47,720 bases of DNA from an uncultured Chthonomonas sp. (lineage in GTDB: Bacteria > Armatimonadota > Chthonomonadetes > Chthonomonadales > CAJBBX01): contig CAISJD010000169.1 in NCBI GenBank assembly GCA_903885605.1, positions 1 through 47,720 on the forward strand, written 5' to 3'. Under the pieces are notes generated by a model that saw nothing but the letters and a program-made list of their open reading frames with translations, had not been told where the DNA came from and did no database searches. This document shows positions 1 to 8,680 of this stretch, in pieces. The position numbers and the translations under genes were made by a program. Each line of letters begins with the position of its first letter. Position 1 is the stretch's first letter.

Positions 1-982
<982 letters not shown>

Positions 983-1011
<29 letters not shown>

Positions 1012-1771
1012 GAGCTGCCAGCCGGGCCATCTCGTCCAGCTGATCGCGAAGGCCGTCAGTCACCTCCACATCGCCGGTGATCGACACGGCCGCCTGGTCC
1101 ACGGCAACGCTGGTGATCCGAACAGGGAAGGGGAGTACGCTGAAGTCGAACCCCGACGCCAGCCGCCGTGCGTAACGGCGCAGGACTGAGCGCGGGATGG
1201 GCAGCCTCACGCCGACTACGGTCATCCTGTCGGGGTCGTAGGCCAGCCGCGTGGGTGAGACAAGGCGGGGTTCGGCTCGTACCGTGAAGTCCCACCACCT
1301 GCCAAGCATCCGCCTCTGGCCATAGAGGATCAACTTGCCCTGCTGGAGCCTGAGCACCCGCACGCGGTAGTTCGGGTCTCCGCCGGCGTCCTGCTTCAGA
1401 TAGCGGTTGATGGCCGCCTCGGCGATGATGGCACGAAAGCCTGCGGCGCCCACTGAGCGCACCTTTCGCCGGCCGATGTCGATCTTCAGCCGGGTCAGCG
1501 TCACCTCGAGCTCTGCGAGTTCGATGGCATCCCGGAGCGCCACTCCCGAGCCGCGGATGGCTACGCGCGCAAGATCGCCCCGGAGGGTGTTCAGGGGAGC
1601 GCCGTCCACCCGCACCGTCCATGCGCCGGCCGGGCCGATGTAGCCGTTGAGCTGCTCTCGGATCAGGCGTTCGGCGTGCCGGTTAATTGGGCGGGCGCAG
1701 CCGGACAGCAGGAAGGCGAAGGCCAGCGCCGCAAGGATGCGGGCCGGCCTCCGCCAGGACGAGGGCATCAT
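983..1771 (-). CDS. LmeA-like (DUF2993) lipoprotein
   Basis: A 262-residue protein with a basic N-terminus, a hydrophobic stretch and a lipobox LLSGC (Cys25), so it is predicted to be a lipid-anchored envelope protein. The body alternates beta-strand-like segments with the pattern of the DUF2993/LmeA family, which binds phospholipid-type ligands in a tubular fold; this assignment comes from overall pattern and is moderate. Its ATG shares one base with the pntB stop (TGATG), so it is translated with the transhydrogenase operon. Its C-terminal end runs 29 bases into the opposite-strand lon gene. No enzymatic motif is visible. The link to transhydrogenase may be only operonic. Confidence 0.7.
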
Positions 1772-3192
1772 CAGTCGCCGGATGCCAGCTCCTTGACCAT
1801 TTCGCCGACATACTGCTTGGCGTCGCCGAAGAGCATCAGGGTCTTCTCCATGTGGTACAGCTCGTTCTCGATCCCGGCGAACCCGGCAGACATTCCTCGC
1901 TTGATCACCATCACGGTGCGGGCCTTGTCCACGTCGATGATCGGCATGCCGTAGATCGGGCTCGACTTGTCGTGCCGTGCGGCAGGGTTGGTCACGTCGT
2001 TGGCGCCGATCACCAGCGCCACGTCGACCTGCGGCATGTCCGGGTTGATCTCGTCCATTTCCAGCAGCCGCTCATAGGGGATATCGGCCTCGGCCAGCAG
2101 GACGTTCATGTGGCCCGGCATACGTCCGGCCACCGGATGGATGCCAAATCGCACGTCGACGCCGCGCTTGGTCAGCTGATCGCAAAGGTCGCGGACCTTG
2201 TGCTGTGCCTGGGCCACGGCCATACCATAGCCGGGGATGATGACCACGCTCTGTGCCATGCCGAGGATCGCAGCTGCTTCGTCGGGCTGGGCGCTGCGCA
2301 CGGGCTTCGCCTCGACCTTGCCGGCCACTGCCGTCTGGACCTGCCCGAAGGCTCCGAACAGCACGTTGGTGAACGAGCGGTTCATGGCCTTGCACATGAT
2401 GACCGAGAGGATGAAGCCGCTGGAGCCGTCCAGGGCGCCGGCGATGATCAGCAGCTTGTTGTCCAGCACGAAGCCCATGGCCGAAGCCGACAGGCCCGCG
2501 TACGAGTTGAGCAGCGAGATGACCGTCGGCATGTCGGCGCCGCCGATGGGGATGATCAGGAAGACGCCGAAGAGCAGGGCAAGGAGGATCAGCAGCGGGA
2601 ACATCAGTTGCCCGACTACTCCGCCTGCCAGGCCCGCCTGCGTCGGATCGATCGCAAGGGCGATGCCGATGAGGGCGGCCATAGCCAGGATGCCGAGGTT
2701 GACGAAGTTCTGGCCTTTGTACGTGATCGGCCGGCTGGGCAGGATGCCTTGCAGCTTGCCGAACGCCATGAGGCTACCCGTGAAGGTCAGGTACCCCAGC
2801 AGCACCTCCAGCGCCAGTACTCCGCTGGTGAAATGGTCCAGATGGCCGCCGTGCTGGGATCGCGCCAGGTAGTACTCGGCGGTGCCCACAAGGCCTGCTG
2901 CCAGTCCGCCGAAGCAGTGCGACAACGCGGTCCGCTGCGGCACTGCCGTCATGGGCATCAGCAGCGCGATCGGGATGCCGATACCGGCGCCCACCAGGAG
3001 GGTGAGGACGATCCAGTGGAACGCCTTGATCTCGGGCAGGAGCAGCGTGCCGACGATGGCCGCGGCCATGCCGATCTCGCCTGCCCAGACACCCTTGCGG
3101 GCCGTCTTGGGCGCGTTCAGCCACTTCAGGGCCAGGATGAAGAGTGCGGCGGCAATCAGGTACGAGGTCTGCGTCAGGATCGGGTTGCTCAT
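1771..3192 (-). CDS. pntB: NAD(P) transhydrogenase subunit beta
   Basis: A 473-residue membrane protein forming the NADP(H)-binding half of proton-translocating transhydrogenase, which moves hydride between NADH and NADP+ at the cost of the proton gradient. The N-terminal half holds about nine hydrophobic helices (domain II). The C-terminal ~180 residues are the soluble NADP domain (domain III), with the typical GYGMAVAQAQ loop near residues 320-332 and later GANDVTNPAA and KRGMSAGFAGI segments. Length matches the family. The ATG overlaps the pntA2 stop by four bases (ATGA). It is followed directly by the lipoprotein gene. Confidence 0.96.
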   Translation of the reverse strand: MSNPILTQTSYLIAAALFILALKWLNAPKTARKGVWAGEIGMAAAIVGTLLLPEIKAFHWIVLTLLVGAGIGIPIALLMPMTAVPQRTALSHCFGGLAAGLVGTAEYYLARSQHGGHLDHFTSGVLALEVLLGYLTFTGSLMAFGKLQGILPSRPITYKGQNFVNLGILAMAALIGIALAIDPTQAGLAGGVVGQLMFPLLILLALLFGVFLIIPIGGADMPTVISLLNSYAGLSASAMGFVLDNKLLIIAGALDGSSGFILSVIMCKAMNRSFTNVLFGAFGQVQTAVAGKVEAKPVRSAQPDEAAAILGMAQSVVIIPGYGMAVAQAQHKVRDLCDQLTKRGVDVRFGIHPVAGRMPGHMNVLLAEADIPYERLLEMDEINPDMPQVDVALVIGANDVTNPAARHDKSSPIYGMPIIDVDKARTVMVIKRGMSAGFAGIENELYHMEKTLMLFGDAKQYVGEMVKELASGD

Positions 3193-3509
3193 CGGGCGCC
3201 GCCCTCAGTCTTGCCGCCGGTGCGCGACTTGAACATCTTCAGCATGCGGTCCGTGATGAGGAAGCCGCTGACGACGTTAATCATGGAGGCCGTGACGGCC
3301 AGGGCGCCGAGGATCGAGAAGAGGTTGATCTCCCCGCCCTGCTTGCCGAGGATCACCAGCGAACCCACCAGGCTGATGGCCGAGATGGCGTTCGTGAGGG
3401 ACATCAGAGGCGTGTGCAGCAGCGGGGAGACGCGGCGGATCACCTCGAAGCCCAGGAAGGTAGCGAGTACGAAGACGTAGAGGTTCGAGACGAGCGAGCT
3501 GGTTTCCAT
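3189..3509 (-). CDS. pntA2: NAD(P) transhydrogenase subunit alpha part 2 (membrane segment)
   Basis: A 106-residue protein with three to four hydrophobic helices. It matches the small membrane subunit found where PntA is split into two polypeptides: a LATFLGFEVIRRVSPLLHTP-type helix start, then the TNAISAISLVGSL segment. It supplies part of the proton channel (domain II) and sits between the soluble NAD-binding subunit and PntB. It overlaps pntB by four bases and follows pntA1 after a 15-base gap. In E. coli the same region is fused to the alpha subunit, so the split three-gene form is seen here directly. Confidence 0.93.
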   Translation of the reverse strand: METSSLVSNLYVFVLATFLGFEVIRRVSPLLHTPLMSLTNAISAISLVGSLVILGKQGGEINLFSILGALAVTASMINVVSGFLITDRMLKMFKSRTGGKTEGGAR

Positions 3510-3524
3510 GGAGTGCTCCGTGTC

Positions 3525-4694
3525 CTATGCCTGTATGGCGGCGGCGCGGGGCTCAAGCCCCAGCCGCTCGCGCACGAGGGGGTGTACGACCTCACCCTGA
3601 TCGATCACTAGGGTGCCCTGCGCGATCTCATCGCCGCCAAAGCTCTCAGCGTTCAGGCCCTTGATGTGCGTGAGGAACGCCACGACATTTCGGGCATAGA
3701 GCTGGCTGCTGTGGAAGGGCAGGGAGGCCGGCACGTTCAGCGGCCCGATGACGGTGGCGCCGCCGCACTCCACGCTCTGCCCGGCCACGGTGGCCTCGCA
3801 GTTTCCGCCCCGTTCAGCGGCCAGGTCGACGATCACGGAGCCGGGCCGCATGGCCAGAACCATGTCGCGCGAGATCAGCACCGGGGCAGTTCGGCCCGGC
3901 ACGGCGGCGGTGGTCACCACCACGTCCATGTCGGCAACCACGCCTGCCATCAGTTCTGCCTGGCGGCGGTAGAAGGCCTCGTCCATGGCCTTGGCGTATC
4001 CGCCCTGGCCGTCGGCGGTCTCCATGGGTAGCTCGAGGAACTTGGCGCCCAGGCTCTCCACCTGCTCCTTCACGGCCGCGCGGACATCGTAGGCGGTCAC
4101 GATGGCTCCGAGCCGCTTGGCGGTTGCGATGGCCTGCAGGCCCGCGACACCGGCTCCGACGACGAAGACCTTGCTCGGGGTGATGGTGCCGGCGGCGGTC
4201 ATCATCATGGGGAAGAGCTTGGGAAGATGGTTCGCGGCCATCAGCACGGCCTTGTAGCCCGCCAGGCTGGCCTGCGATGAGAGCACGTCCATTGTCTGCG
4301 CGCGGGTGATGCGCGGCAGCAACTCCAACGCGAACGCCTTGACCCCGGATGGAGCCGCCAAAGCGGCTGCCGATGCCTCGCTCAGGGGCTCGAGGTGCCC
4401 CACCAGCATCTGGCCGGGACGCACCAGCGCGCTGTCGGTTGCCCAGGACGCCGGGTCTGCACCAAGTGACCTGACCATGGCTACCGCGTCGGACTGTGCA
4501 AAGACCTCTGCTCGAGATCCGACGACGGCGCAGCCGGCCGCGCTGTAGTCGGCGTCCGGGAACCCGGCGGCCGATCCGGCGCCGGACTCGACCAGGATCT
4601 CAAAGCCCGCCTTCTTCGCCGCAGCCACTGCGGCTGGAGCCATGGCGACGCGTCGCTCGCCGGGGTAAGCCTCTCTTGGGATGCCTAACTTCAC
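3525..4694 (-). CDS. pntA1: NAD(P) transhydrogenase subunit alpha part 1 (NAD-binding)
   Basis: A 389-residue soluble subunit of the AlaDH/PNT family that binds NAD(H). It opens with VKLGIPREAYPGERRV, the family hallmark, and carries the Rossmann motif GAGVAGLQA near residues 170-185. The frame stays open 47 codons further upstream. I chose the GTG at 4694 because the homologous protein begins there and a strong GGCGGAGG ribosome site lies seven bases before it; the upstream residues look like untranslated leader. It is the first gene of a split transhydrogenase operon that diverges from the NAD+ synthetase genes. Confidence 0.95.
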   Translation of the reverse strand: MKLGIPREAYPGERRVAMAPAAVAAAKKAGFEILVESGAGSAAGFPDADYSAAGCAVVGSRAEVFAQSDAVAMVRSLGADPASWATDSALVRPGQMLVGHLEPLSEASAAALAAPSGVKAFALELLPRITRAQTMDVLSSQASLAGYKAVLMAANHLPKLFPMMMTAAGTITPSKVFVVGAGVAGLQAIATAKRLGAIVTAYDVRAAVKEQVESLGAKFLELPMETADGQGGYAKAMDEAFYRRQAELMAGVVADMDVVVTTAAVPGRTAPVLISRDMVLAMRPGSVIVDLAAERGGNCEATVAGQSVECGGATVIGPLNVPASLPFHSSQLYARNVVAFLTHIKGLNAESFGGDEIAQGTLVIDQGEVVHPLVRERLGLEPRAAAIQA

Positions 4695-4977
4695 CGTTGT
4701 GCCTCCGCCTTGGGGTGGCGCCTGCGCCGGGTGCAGCGTGCCGTCTGCGTGCCTCGGCCGGGCCAAATGGGTGCAGCAGTTGTGGGTCGGACCGACGGCA
4801 GGCCCCCGTGCGCCACGATGCGGGGACCGATCCATTGGTCGCCTCCAAGAGGCGCTACGAGTCCACGGCGGCCAGTGTGCCCATGAGGCACAACGTAACG
4901 ACCGCTACCCACAGGTGATCGACCGGAGGCGGCCACCCGGAAGCGCGGCGCGATGCCCGCAGAAGGACCATGCGGGA

Positions 4978-4986
4978 AGTGTACCA
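4978..4986 (-). promoter_or_regulatory. Candidate extended -10 promoter of the pnt operon
   Basis: Read on the minus strand, the bases give TGG-TACACT, matching an extended -10 (TGn plus four of six positions of TATAAT). There is no clear -35 box. It would start transcription near 4971, leaving a long leader before the pntA1 GTG. This is a motif match only. Confidence 0.3.
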
Positions 4987-5033
4987 GACGCCATCCTCGG
5001 CGGGGCAGAAGGGCGTGGCGTCGGCCCCGGCGG

Positions 5034-5039
5034 TATACT
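5034..5039 (+). promoter_or_regulatory. Candidate -10 box for the NAD+ synthetase operon
   Basis: TATACT lies about 90 bases before the first gene of the operon and matches five of six consensus positions. No good -35 hexamer is seen at 16-18 bases upstream. A TATACT element also precedes the zinc cluster at 23848. Motif evidence only. Confidence 0.3.
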
Positions 5040-5128
5040 TGCACGACGACCACGCCGCCAGGGTGTGCGGCGAAACCGCTTGGTTCAGTCGTCCGAGGTG
5101 CCTCGGGCCGGCTAGAGGAGCTAGTGGC

Positions 5129-6046
5129 GTGTCCTATACCGTGGCTGTGGCGCAGCTTAAGCCCAAGAAGGCGGACTACCAGCACAATCTCGCCCGCGTG
5201 GCCGGCGCTTTCGAGCAGGTGGCGCACCTCGCGCCAAGGCCCGACGTGCTGGTCCTGCCTGAGACGGCCATGAGCGGCTACTTCCTCGAGGGCGGCGTTC
5301 GTGAGTCCTCCCGCACGGCGCAGGAGCTCTTCACCGATCTGCTGGCCCGGTTTCGGGGCTGTTTCCCCCCTGATGCGGCGCTGGATGTGGTGGTCGGCTT
5401 CTACGAGGCAGCCGAGGGGCGATACTACAACTCCGCACTTTATGCCACGCTGAGCGGGACCGAGTGCCCGGAGCAGGCCCGCATCGTCCACGTGCATCGC
5501 AAGTTCTTCCTGCCGACCTACGGCGTGTTCGACGAGAAGCGGTTTGTGGCCCGAGGCCGGACGATCGCGGCCTTCTCCACGCGCCTTGGGCCGGCCGCCA
5601 TGCTCATCTGCGAGGACGCGTGGCACTCGGTCTCCAGCGCGGTAGCCGCCCTGCAAGGTGCGCTCTCGCTGTACGTCCTCAGCGCTTCGCCGGGTCGGGG
5701 CTTCGAAGGCGCCACCACAGGCAACCTGCAGCGCTGGGATAGGCTCCTCCCGGGGATCGCCGAGGAGCATAACGTGTTCGTGGTCTACGCAGGGCTGGTC
5801 GGCTTCGAGGGCGGCAAGGGCTTCACCGGCTCGTCGCGCATCGTGGATCCCTGGGGCGCCGAGGTCGTGCGTGGCCCGGTGGCCGGCGAGTGCTTGCTGA
5901 CGGGTTCGGTCGATCTCGACCTGCTCGCCGCGGCCCGAGCCGGGACGCCGCTCTTGATGGACCTGGAGTCGAACCTCGGCGACTTAAGCCTTATGCTGGA
6001 CCGCTTGGTCCGCGGCCCGCACGAGCTCCTTGGAGGCAGCCTGTGA
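5129..6046 (+). CDS. Nitrilase-type glutamine amidohydrolase, glutaminase half of NAD+ synthetase
   Basis: A 305-residue carbon-nitrogen hydrolase. The E-K-C catalytic triad is visible as Glu45 (LVLPETAMSGY), Lys125 (HRKFFLPTYGVFDEKRF) and Cys161 (LICEDAW). The Lys and Cys motifs closely resemble the N-terminal glutaminase domain of glutamine-dependent NadE, which releases ammonia for amidation of deamido-NAD. I start at GTG 5129 because VSYTVAVAQLKP begins the domain and GAGGAG lies eight bases before it; the frame upstream is untranslated leader. The stop overlaps the nadE start by four bases (GTGA), so the two proteins are almost certainly partners. A generic nitrilase role is the alternative. 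Confidence 0.88.
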   Translation: MSYTVAVAQLKPKKADYQHNLARVAGAFEQVAHLAPRPDVLVLPETAMSGYFLEGGVRESSRTAQELFTDLLARFRGCFPPDAALDVVVGFYEAAEGRYYNSALYATLSGTECPEQARIVHVHRKFFLPTYGVFDEKRFVARGRTIAAFSTRLGPAAMLICEDAWHSVSSAVAALQGALSLYVLSASPGRGFEGATTGNLQRWDRLLPGIAEEHNVFVVYAGLVGFEGGKGFTGSSRIVDPWGAEVVRGPVAGECLLTGSVDLDLLAAARAGTPLLMDLESNLGDLSLMLDRLVRGPHELLGGSL

Positions 6047-6918
6047 GCGCACACGACCTCGAGCTGCCTTTGATCGCCGCGAGGCCGTTCGACCCGGAGG
6101 ACGCAACCCCGCTGGAGCTGAACCCAACGCTCACCGTCGATTGGCTGGTCGAGTTCCTGCGCGATGAGATCGTCCGGCGCCGGGGCTTCCGCCGCGCGGT
6201 GGTAGGTCTCTCCGGCGGCGTCGACTCGTCGCTCACTGCCTACCTCTGCGCTCTGGCCCTCGGCGCCGAGAACGTCTTCGGCGTCCGAATGCCGTACCGC
6301 ACCAGCAGCCAGGACAGCCTGGACCATGCCGCCATGGTCGCCGAGGCTCTCGGGCTGCCCATGAGTACCGTGGAGATCACCGGCGCTGTCGACGGCTACC
6401 TGAGCCTTGAGCCGGACGCGGACGGACGGCGGCGCGGCAACGTGATGGCTAGGACGCGGATGGTGGTCCTGTTCGACCAGAGCGCCAAGCTCTCCGCCCT
6501 GCCGGTGGGCACCGGCAACAAGACGGAGCGCCTCTTCGGGTACTTCACCTGGCATGCCGACGACTCGCCGCCTGTGAACCCTCTGGGCGACCTCTACAAG
6601 ACCCAGGTCTGGCAACTCGCATCGGCGGTCGGCGTACCCGAGGTGATCGTCCGGAAACCCGCCTCGGCCGACCTGGTGGTGGGCCAGACGGACGAAGGCG
6701 ACTTCGGCATCTCCTATGGAAGGGCCGACCGGGTCCTCTACTACCTTCTTCGGGGATACACCCCGGAGAAGCTGGTGGAGATCGGCTTCCCTGCCACGGA
6801 GGTCGGCCTGGTAGTGGGGCGGCTCAGCTCAACACACTGGAAGCGCCACCTGCCGACCAGCGCCATGCTCTCGACCACCAGCATCAATGATTACTACCTG
6901 CGCCCCGTGGACTATTGA
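6043..6918 (+). CDS. nadE: NAD+ synthetase, ATP-pyrophosphatase domain
   Basis: A 291-residue adenine-nucleotide alpha-hydrolase-type enzyme that adenylates deamido-NAD+ and amidates it to NAD+, the last step of NAD synthesis. The PP-loop SGGVDSS is at residues 57-63. Later family elements are GTGNKTERLFGYFTWHAD, then NPLGDLYKTQVW and the KPASADL-x-x-GQTDE segment. The start is GTG 6043, with GGAGG six bases upstream, overlapping the stop of the glutaminase gene. Most glutamine-dependent synthetases carry both activities on one chain; here they are two coupled genes. Confidence 0.95.
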   Translation: MSAHDLELPLIAARPFDPEDATPLELNPTLTVDWLVEFLRDEIVRRRGFRRAVVGLSGGVDSSLTAYLCALALGAENVFGVRMPYRTSSQDSLDHAAMVAEALGLPMSTVEITGAVDGYLSLEPDADGRRRGNVMARTRMVVLFDQSAKLSALPVGTGNKTERLFGYFTWHADDSPPVNPLGDLYKTQVWQLASAVGVPEVIVRKPASADLVVGQTDEGDFGISYGRADRVLYYLLRGYTPEKLVEIGFPATEVGLVVGRLSSTHWKRHLPTSAMLSTTSINDYYLRPVDY

Positions 6919-6945
6919 CGTGCCGCATCGAAGGCTCTAGTCCGC

Positions 6946-8079
6946 GTGGGGCGCGCTTCAACCTTCGCCTGGTGGCGGCTTGCACTGGGTCATCCCGAAC
7001 TGGTGGCCTGGTACCTGCGCAGCCGCCCGCGAATGATGGGCCTTGCGCTGGAGCAGCGGTCGCGTCGGGGGCGTAGCCGACCGCCCATAGGGATCACACT
7101 CAAGCCGACGCTCGCCTGCAACCTGCGATGCCGGATGTGCTCGTTCGCCGCCGACGGCTCAGTACAGGCGAACCCGCGCGACTCGCTGCCCATGAAGGTC
7201 TGGAAGGGCCTCGTCGACGATGTCGCGCCGTGGCGGCCCTACATCTGGCTCACCGGCGGCGAGCCGACCCTTTGGCCCGGCCTTGCCGAACTGCTGGCGC
7301 ACTGTCGGACACGTGGGTTGCTTACCGGCGTTACGACCAACGGCACCATGCTGGCGACAGTGGCCGATGCGATCATGCGATGCCCGATGGACATCATGGT
7401 CGTCTCGGTCGACGGTGTCGCCGATGTGCACAACGTGGTGCGCGGCCGTGACAGCTCGTTTGAGCGCATGGCCGAGGGCGTGGCCGCGATCCGGCGGCTG
7501 AAGGGCGCCTCGCGCAGTTCCCGGCCGACGCTCGTACTGAGCTGCGCCATCACGCCGGACAACTACGACCGGCTAGGCGACCTGCTAGACGTGGCGGAGG
7601 AGTTCGGGGCGGATGCCCTGAGCTTCCAGCACCTCTGGCAGACGACGCCCGCCATGGTGGCGGAGCACAACCAGAAGTGGGGGCGTGCACATCGGTTGCC
7701 GGTTCCGGAACTCGGGGCACAGCCGCAGCAGGTTGATGTCGACCGGCTGCTCCAGGCGATCAGCGTGGTCAGGCGGGCATCGCCGCGGATACCTGTCCTG
7801 TTCCAGCCGGACCTCACCGAGAGTGAGGTCGGGCTCTACTACGCCGAGCCGGAGCGCTTCGTGAAGCGGCGCCGTGCCGCCTGTGCCTGGCTCAACACCG
7901 ATGTGCTGCCAAACGGCGATGTCTCGCCATGCTTCGGCATGGTCTGCGGAAACATCGCCCAGCAGGGATTCCGTGAGATATGGAACGGTCCGGTCTTCGC
8001 GGAGCACCGCCGCAGGCTGAGCGTGGAGGGCGACTTCCCGATCTGCGCCCGTTGCTGCGCCTACTGGCGTCGCGACTGA
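6946..8079 (+). CDS. Radical SAM protein with SPASM-like C-terminal cysteines
   Basis: A 377-residue protein with the radical SAM cluster motif CNLRCRMC (Cys58, Cys62, Cys65) and the SAM-binding GGEP motif at 104-107. The C-terminal ~75 residues hold further cysteines: a CAWLN-x-D-x-x-PNGDVSPC segment, then a C-G-N motif and a CARCC cluster. This is typical of SPASM/twitch domains that bind auxiliary iron-sulfur clusters. Such enzymes modify peptides, cofactors or other substrates; the substrate cannot be read from sequence. It starts at GTG 6946, 27 bases after nadE, with only a weak ribosome site. It lies between NAD and pyrimidine genes. No precursor peptide gene was recognised nearby. Confidence 0.85.
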   Translation: MGRASTFAWWRLALGHPELVAWYLRSRPRMMGLALEQRSRRGRSRPPIGITLKPTLACNLRCRMCSFAADGSVQANPRDSLPMKVWKGLVDDVAPWRPYIWLTGGEPTLWPGLAELLAHCRTRGLLTGVTTNGTMLATVADAIMRCPMDIMVVSVDGVADVHNVVRGRDSSFERMAEGVAAIRRLKGASRSSRPTLVLSCAITPDNYDRLGDLLDVAEEFGADALSFQHLWQTTPAMVAEHNQKWGRAHRLPVPELGAQPQQVDVDRLLQAISVVRRASPRIPVLFQPDLTESEVGLYYAEPERFVKRRRAACAWLNTDVLPNGDVSPCFGMVCGNIAQQGFREIWNGPVFAEHRRRLSVEGDFPICARCCAYWRRD

Positions 8080-8095
8080 GATAGGAGAACGCACA

Positions 8096-8680
8096 ATGGA
8101 GAACCACGAGGCCCTGGCCCTCTTCGCCGGCGCCGGCGCCCTGCTGACGGGGCACTTCAAGCTGTCGAGCGGTCTGCACAGCGACCAATACCTTGAGAAG
8201 TTCCGGCTCTTCGAGGATCCGCGCACACTGGACCGGCTGGCGGCCGACCTCGCCGCGCGGTTCGCGGACGACCGGATCGATGTGGTGCTCGGTCCCACCA
8301 CCGCGGGCATCATCCTTGCCTATGCTGTGGCGCTCCACCTGGGTGTTGAGGCCCGCTACGCAGAGCGCGAAGGCGACGAGCGGAGGCTCAGGCGCGGACA
8401 GGTACTGGAACCCGGCGCACGGGTCCTGGTGGTGGATGACATCCTCACCACCGGCGGCTCGATCCGCGAGTGCCTCGGCGTGCTGGAAAGCCATGGCGCC
8501 GTGCTTGCCGGAGTGGGCGTGCTGGCTGACCGCACCGGTGGCGAGCTCACGTTCGGCGCTCCCACACGATCCGTGCTCTGCGTCAAGGTGGCTGCCTTCG
8601 AGCCCGGCCTTTGCCCTCAGTGCGCTGCGGGAGCTCCGCTGACCGCGCCGGGCACCCGGCATTTGGCGAGTGCGTCCTGA
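8096..8680 (+). CDS. pyrE: Orotate phosphoribosyltransferase
   Basis: A 194-residue type I phosphoribosyltransferase that joins orotate to PRPP to give orotidine monophosphate in UMP synthesis. The PRPP loop VLVVDDILTTGGS is at about residues 110-122, and GHFKLSSGLHSDQYLEKF near the N-terminus is the OPRT substrate segment. The C-terminal tail has a CPQC pair, which I recall from the PyrE subgroup of thermophile-like lineages. ATG 8096 is preceded by AGGAGA. The stop shares one base with the next start (TGATG). Confidence 0.92.
   Translation: MENHEALALFAGAGALLTGHFKLSSGLHSDQYLEKFRLFEDPRTLDRLAADLAARFADDRIDVVLGPTTAGIILAYAVALHLGVEARYAEREGDERRLRRGQVLEPGARVLVVDDILTTGGSIRECLGVLESHGAVLAGVGVLADRTGGELTFGAPTRSVLCVKVAAFEPGLCPQCAAGAPLTAPGTRHLASAS

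Larger units (their letters stand above)
4695..5128. other. Intergenic region between the divergent pnt and NAD+ synthetase operons
   Basis: This 434-base stretch carries no convincing gene. Short frames reading into it from both sides lack ribosome sites and family similarity. It holds one candidate -10 element on each strand (4978-4986 minus, 5034-5039 plus). If the minus candidate is right, the pnt transcript has a leader of about 275 bases that begins near a small hairpin (CCCGCA at 4956-4961 pairing with TGCGGG at 4971-4976). Another small stem is at 4840-4854 (CGCCTC/GAGGCG). I cannot match the leader to a known riboswitch. Confidence 0.6.

Noticed and set aside
1687-3480. Long plus-strand frame of 597 codons across the transhydrogenase genes
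   Set aside because: It is antisense to pntB/pntA2, His/Arg/Gln-rich with no recognisable domain: a high-GC shadow.
4695-4971. Known riboswitch in the pnt leader
   Set aside because: I could not match conserved core motifs of any known class; only small stems are visible.
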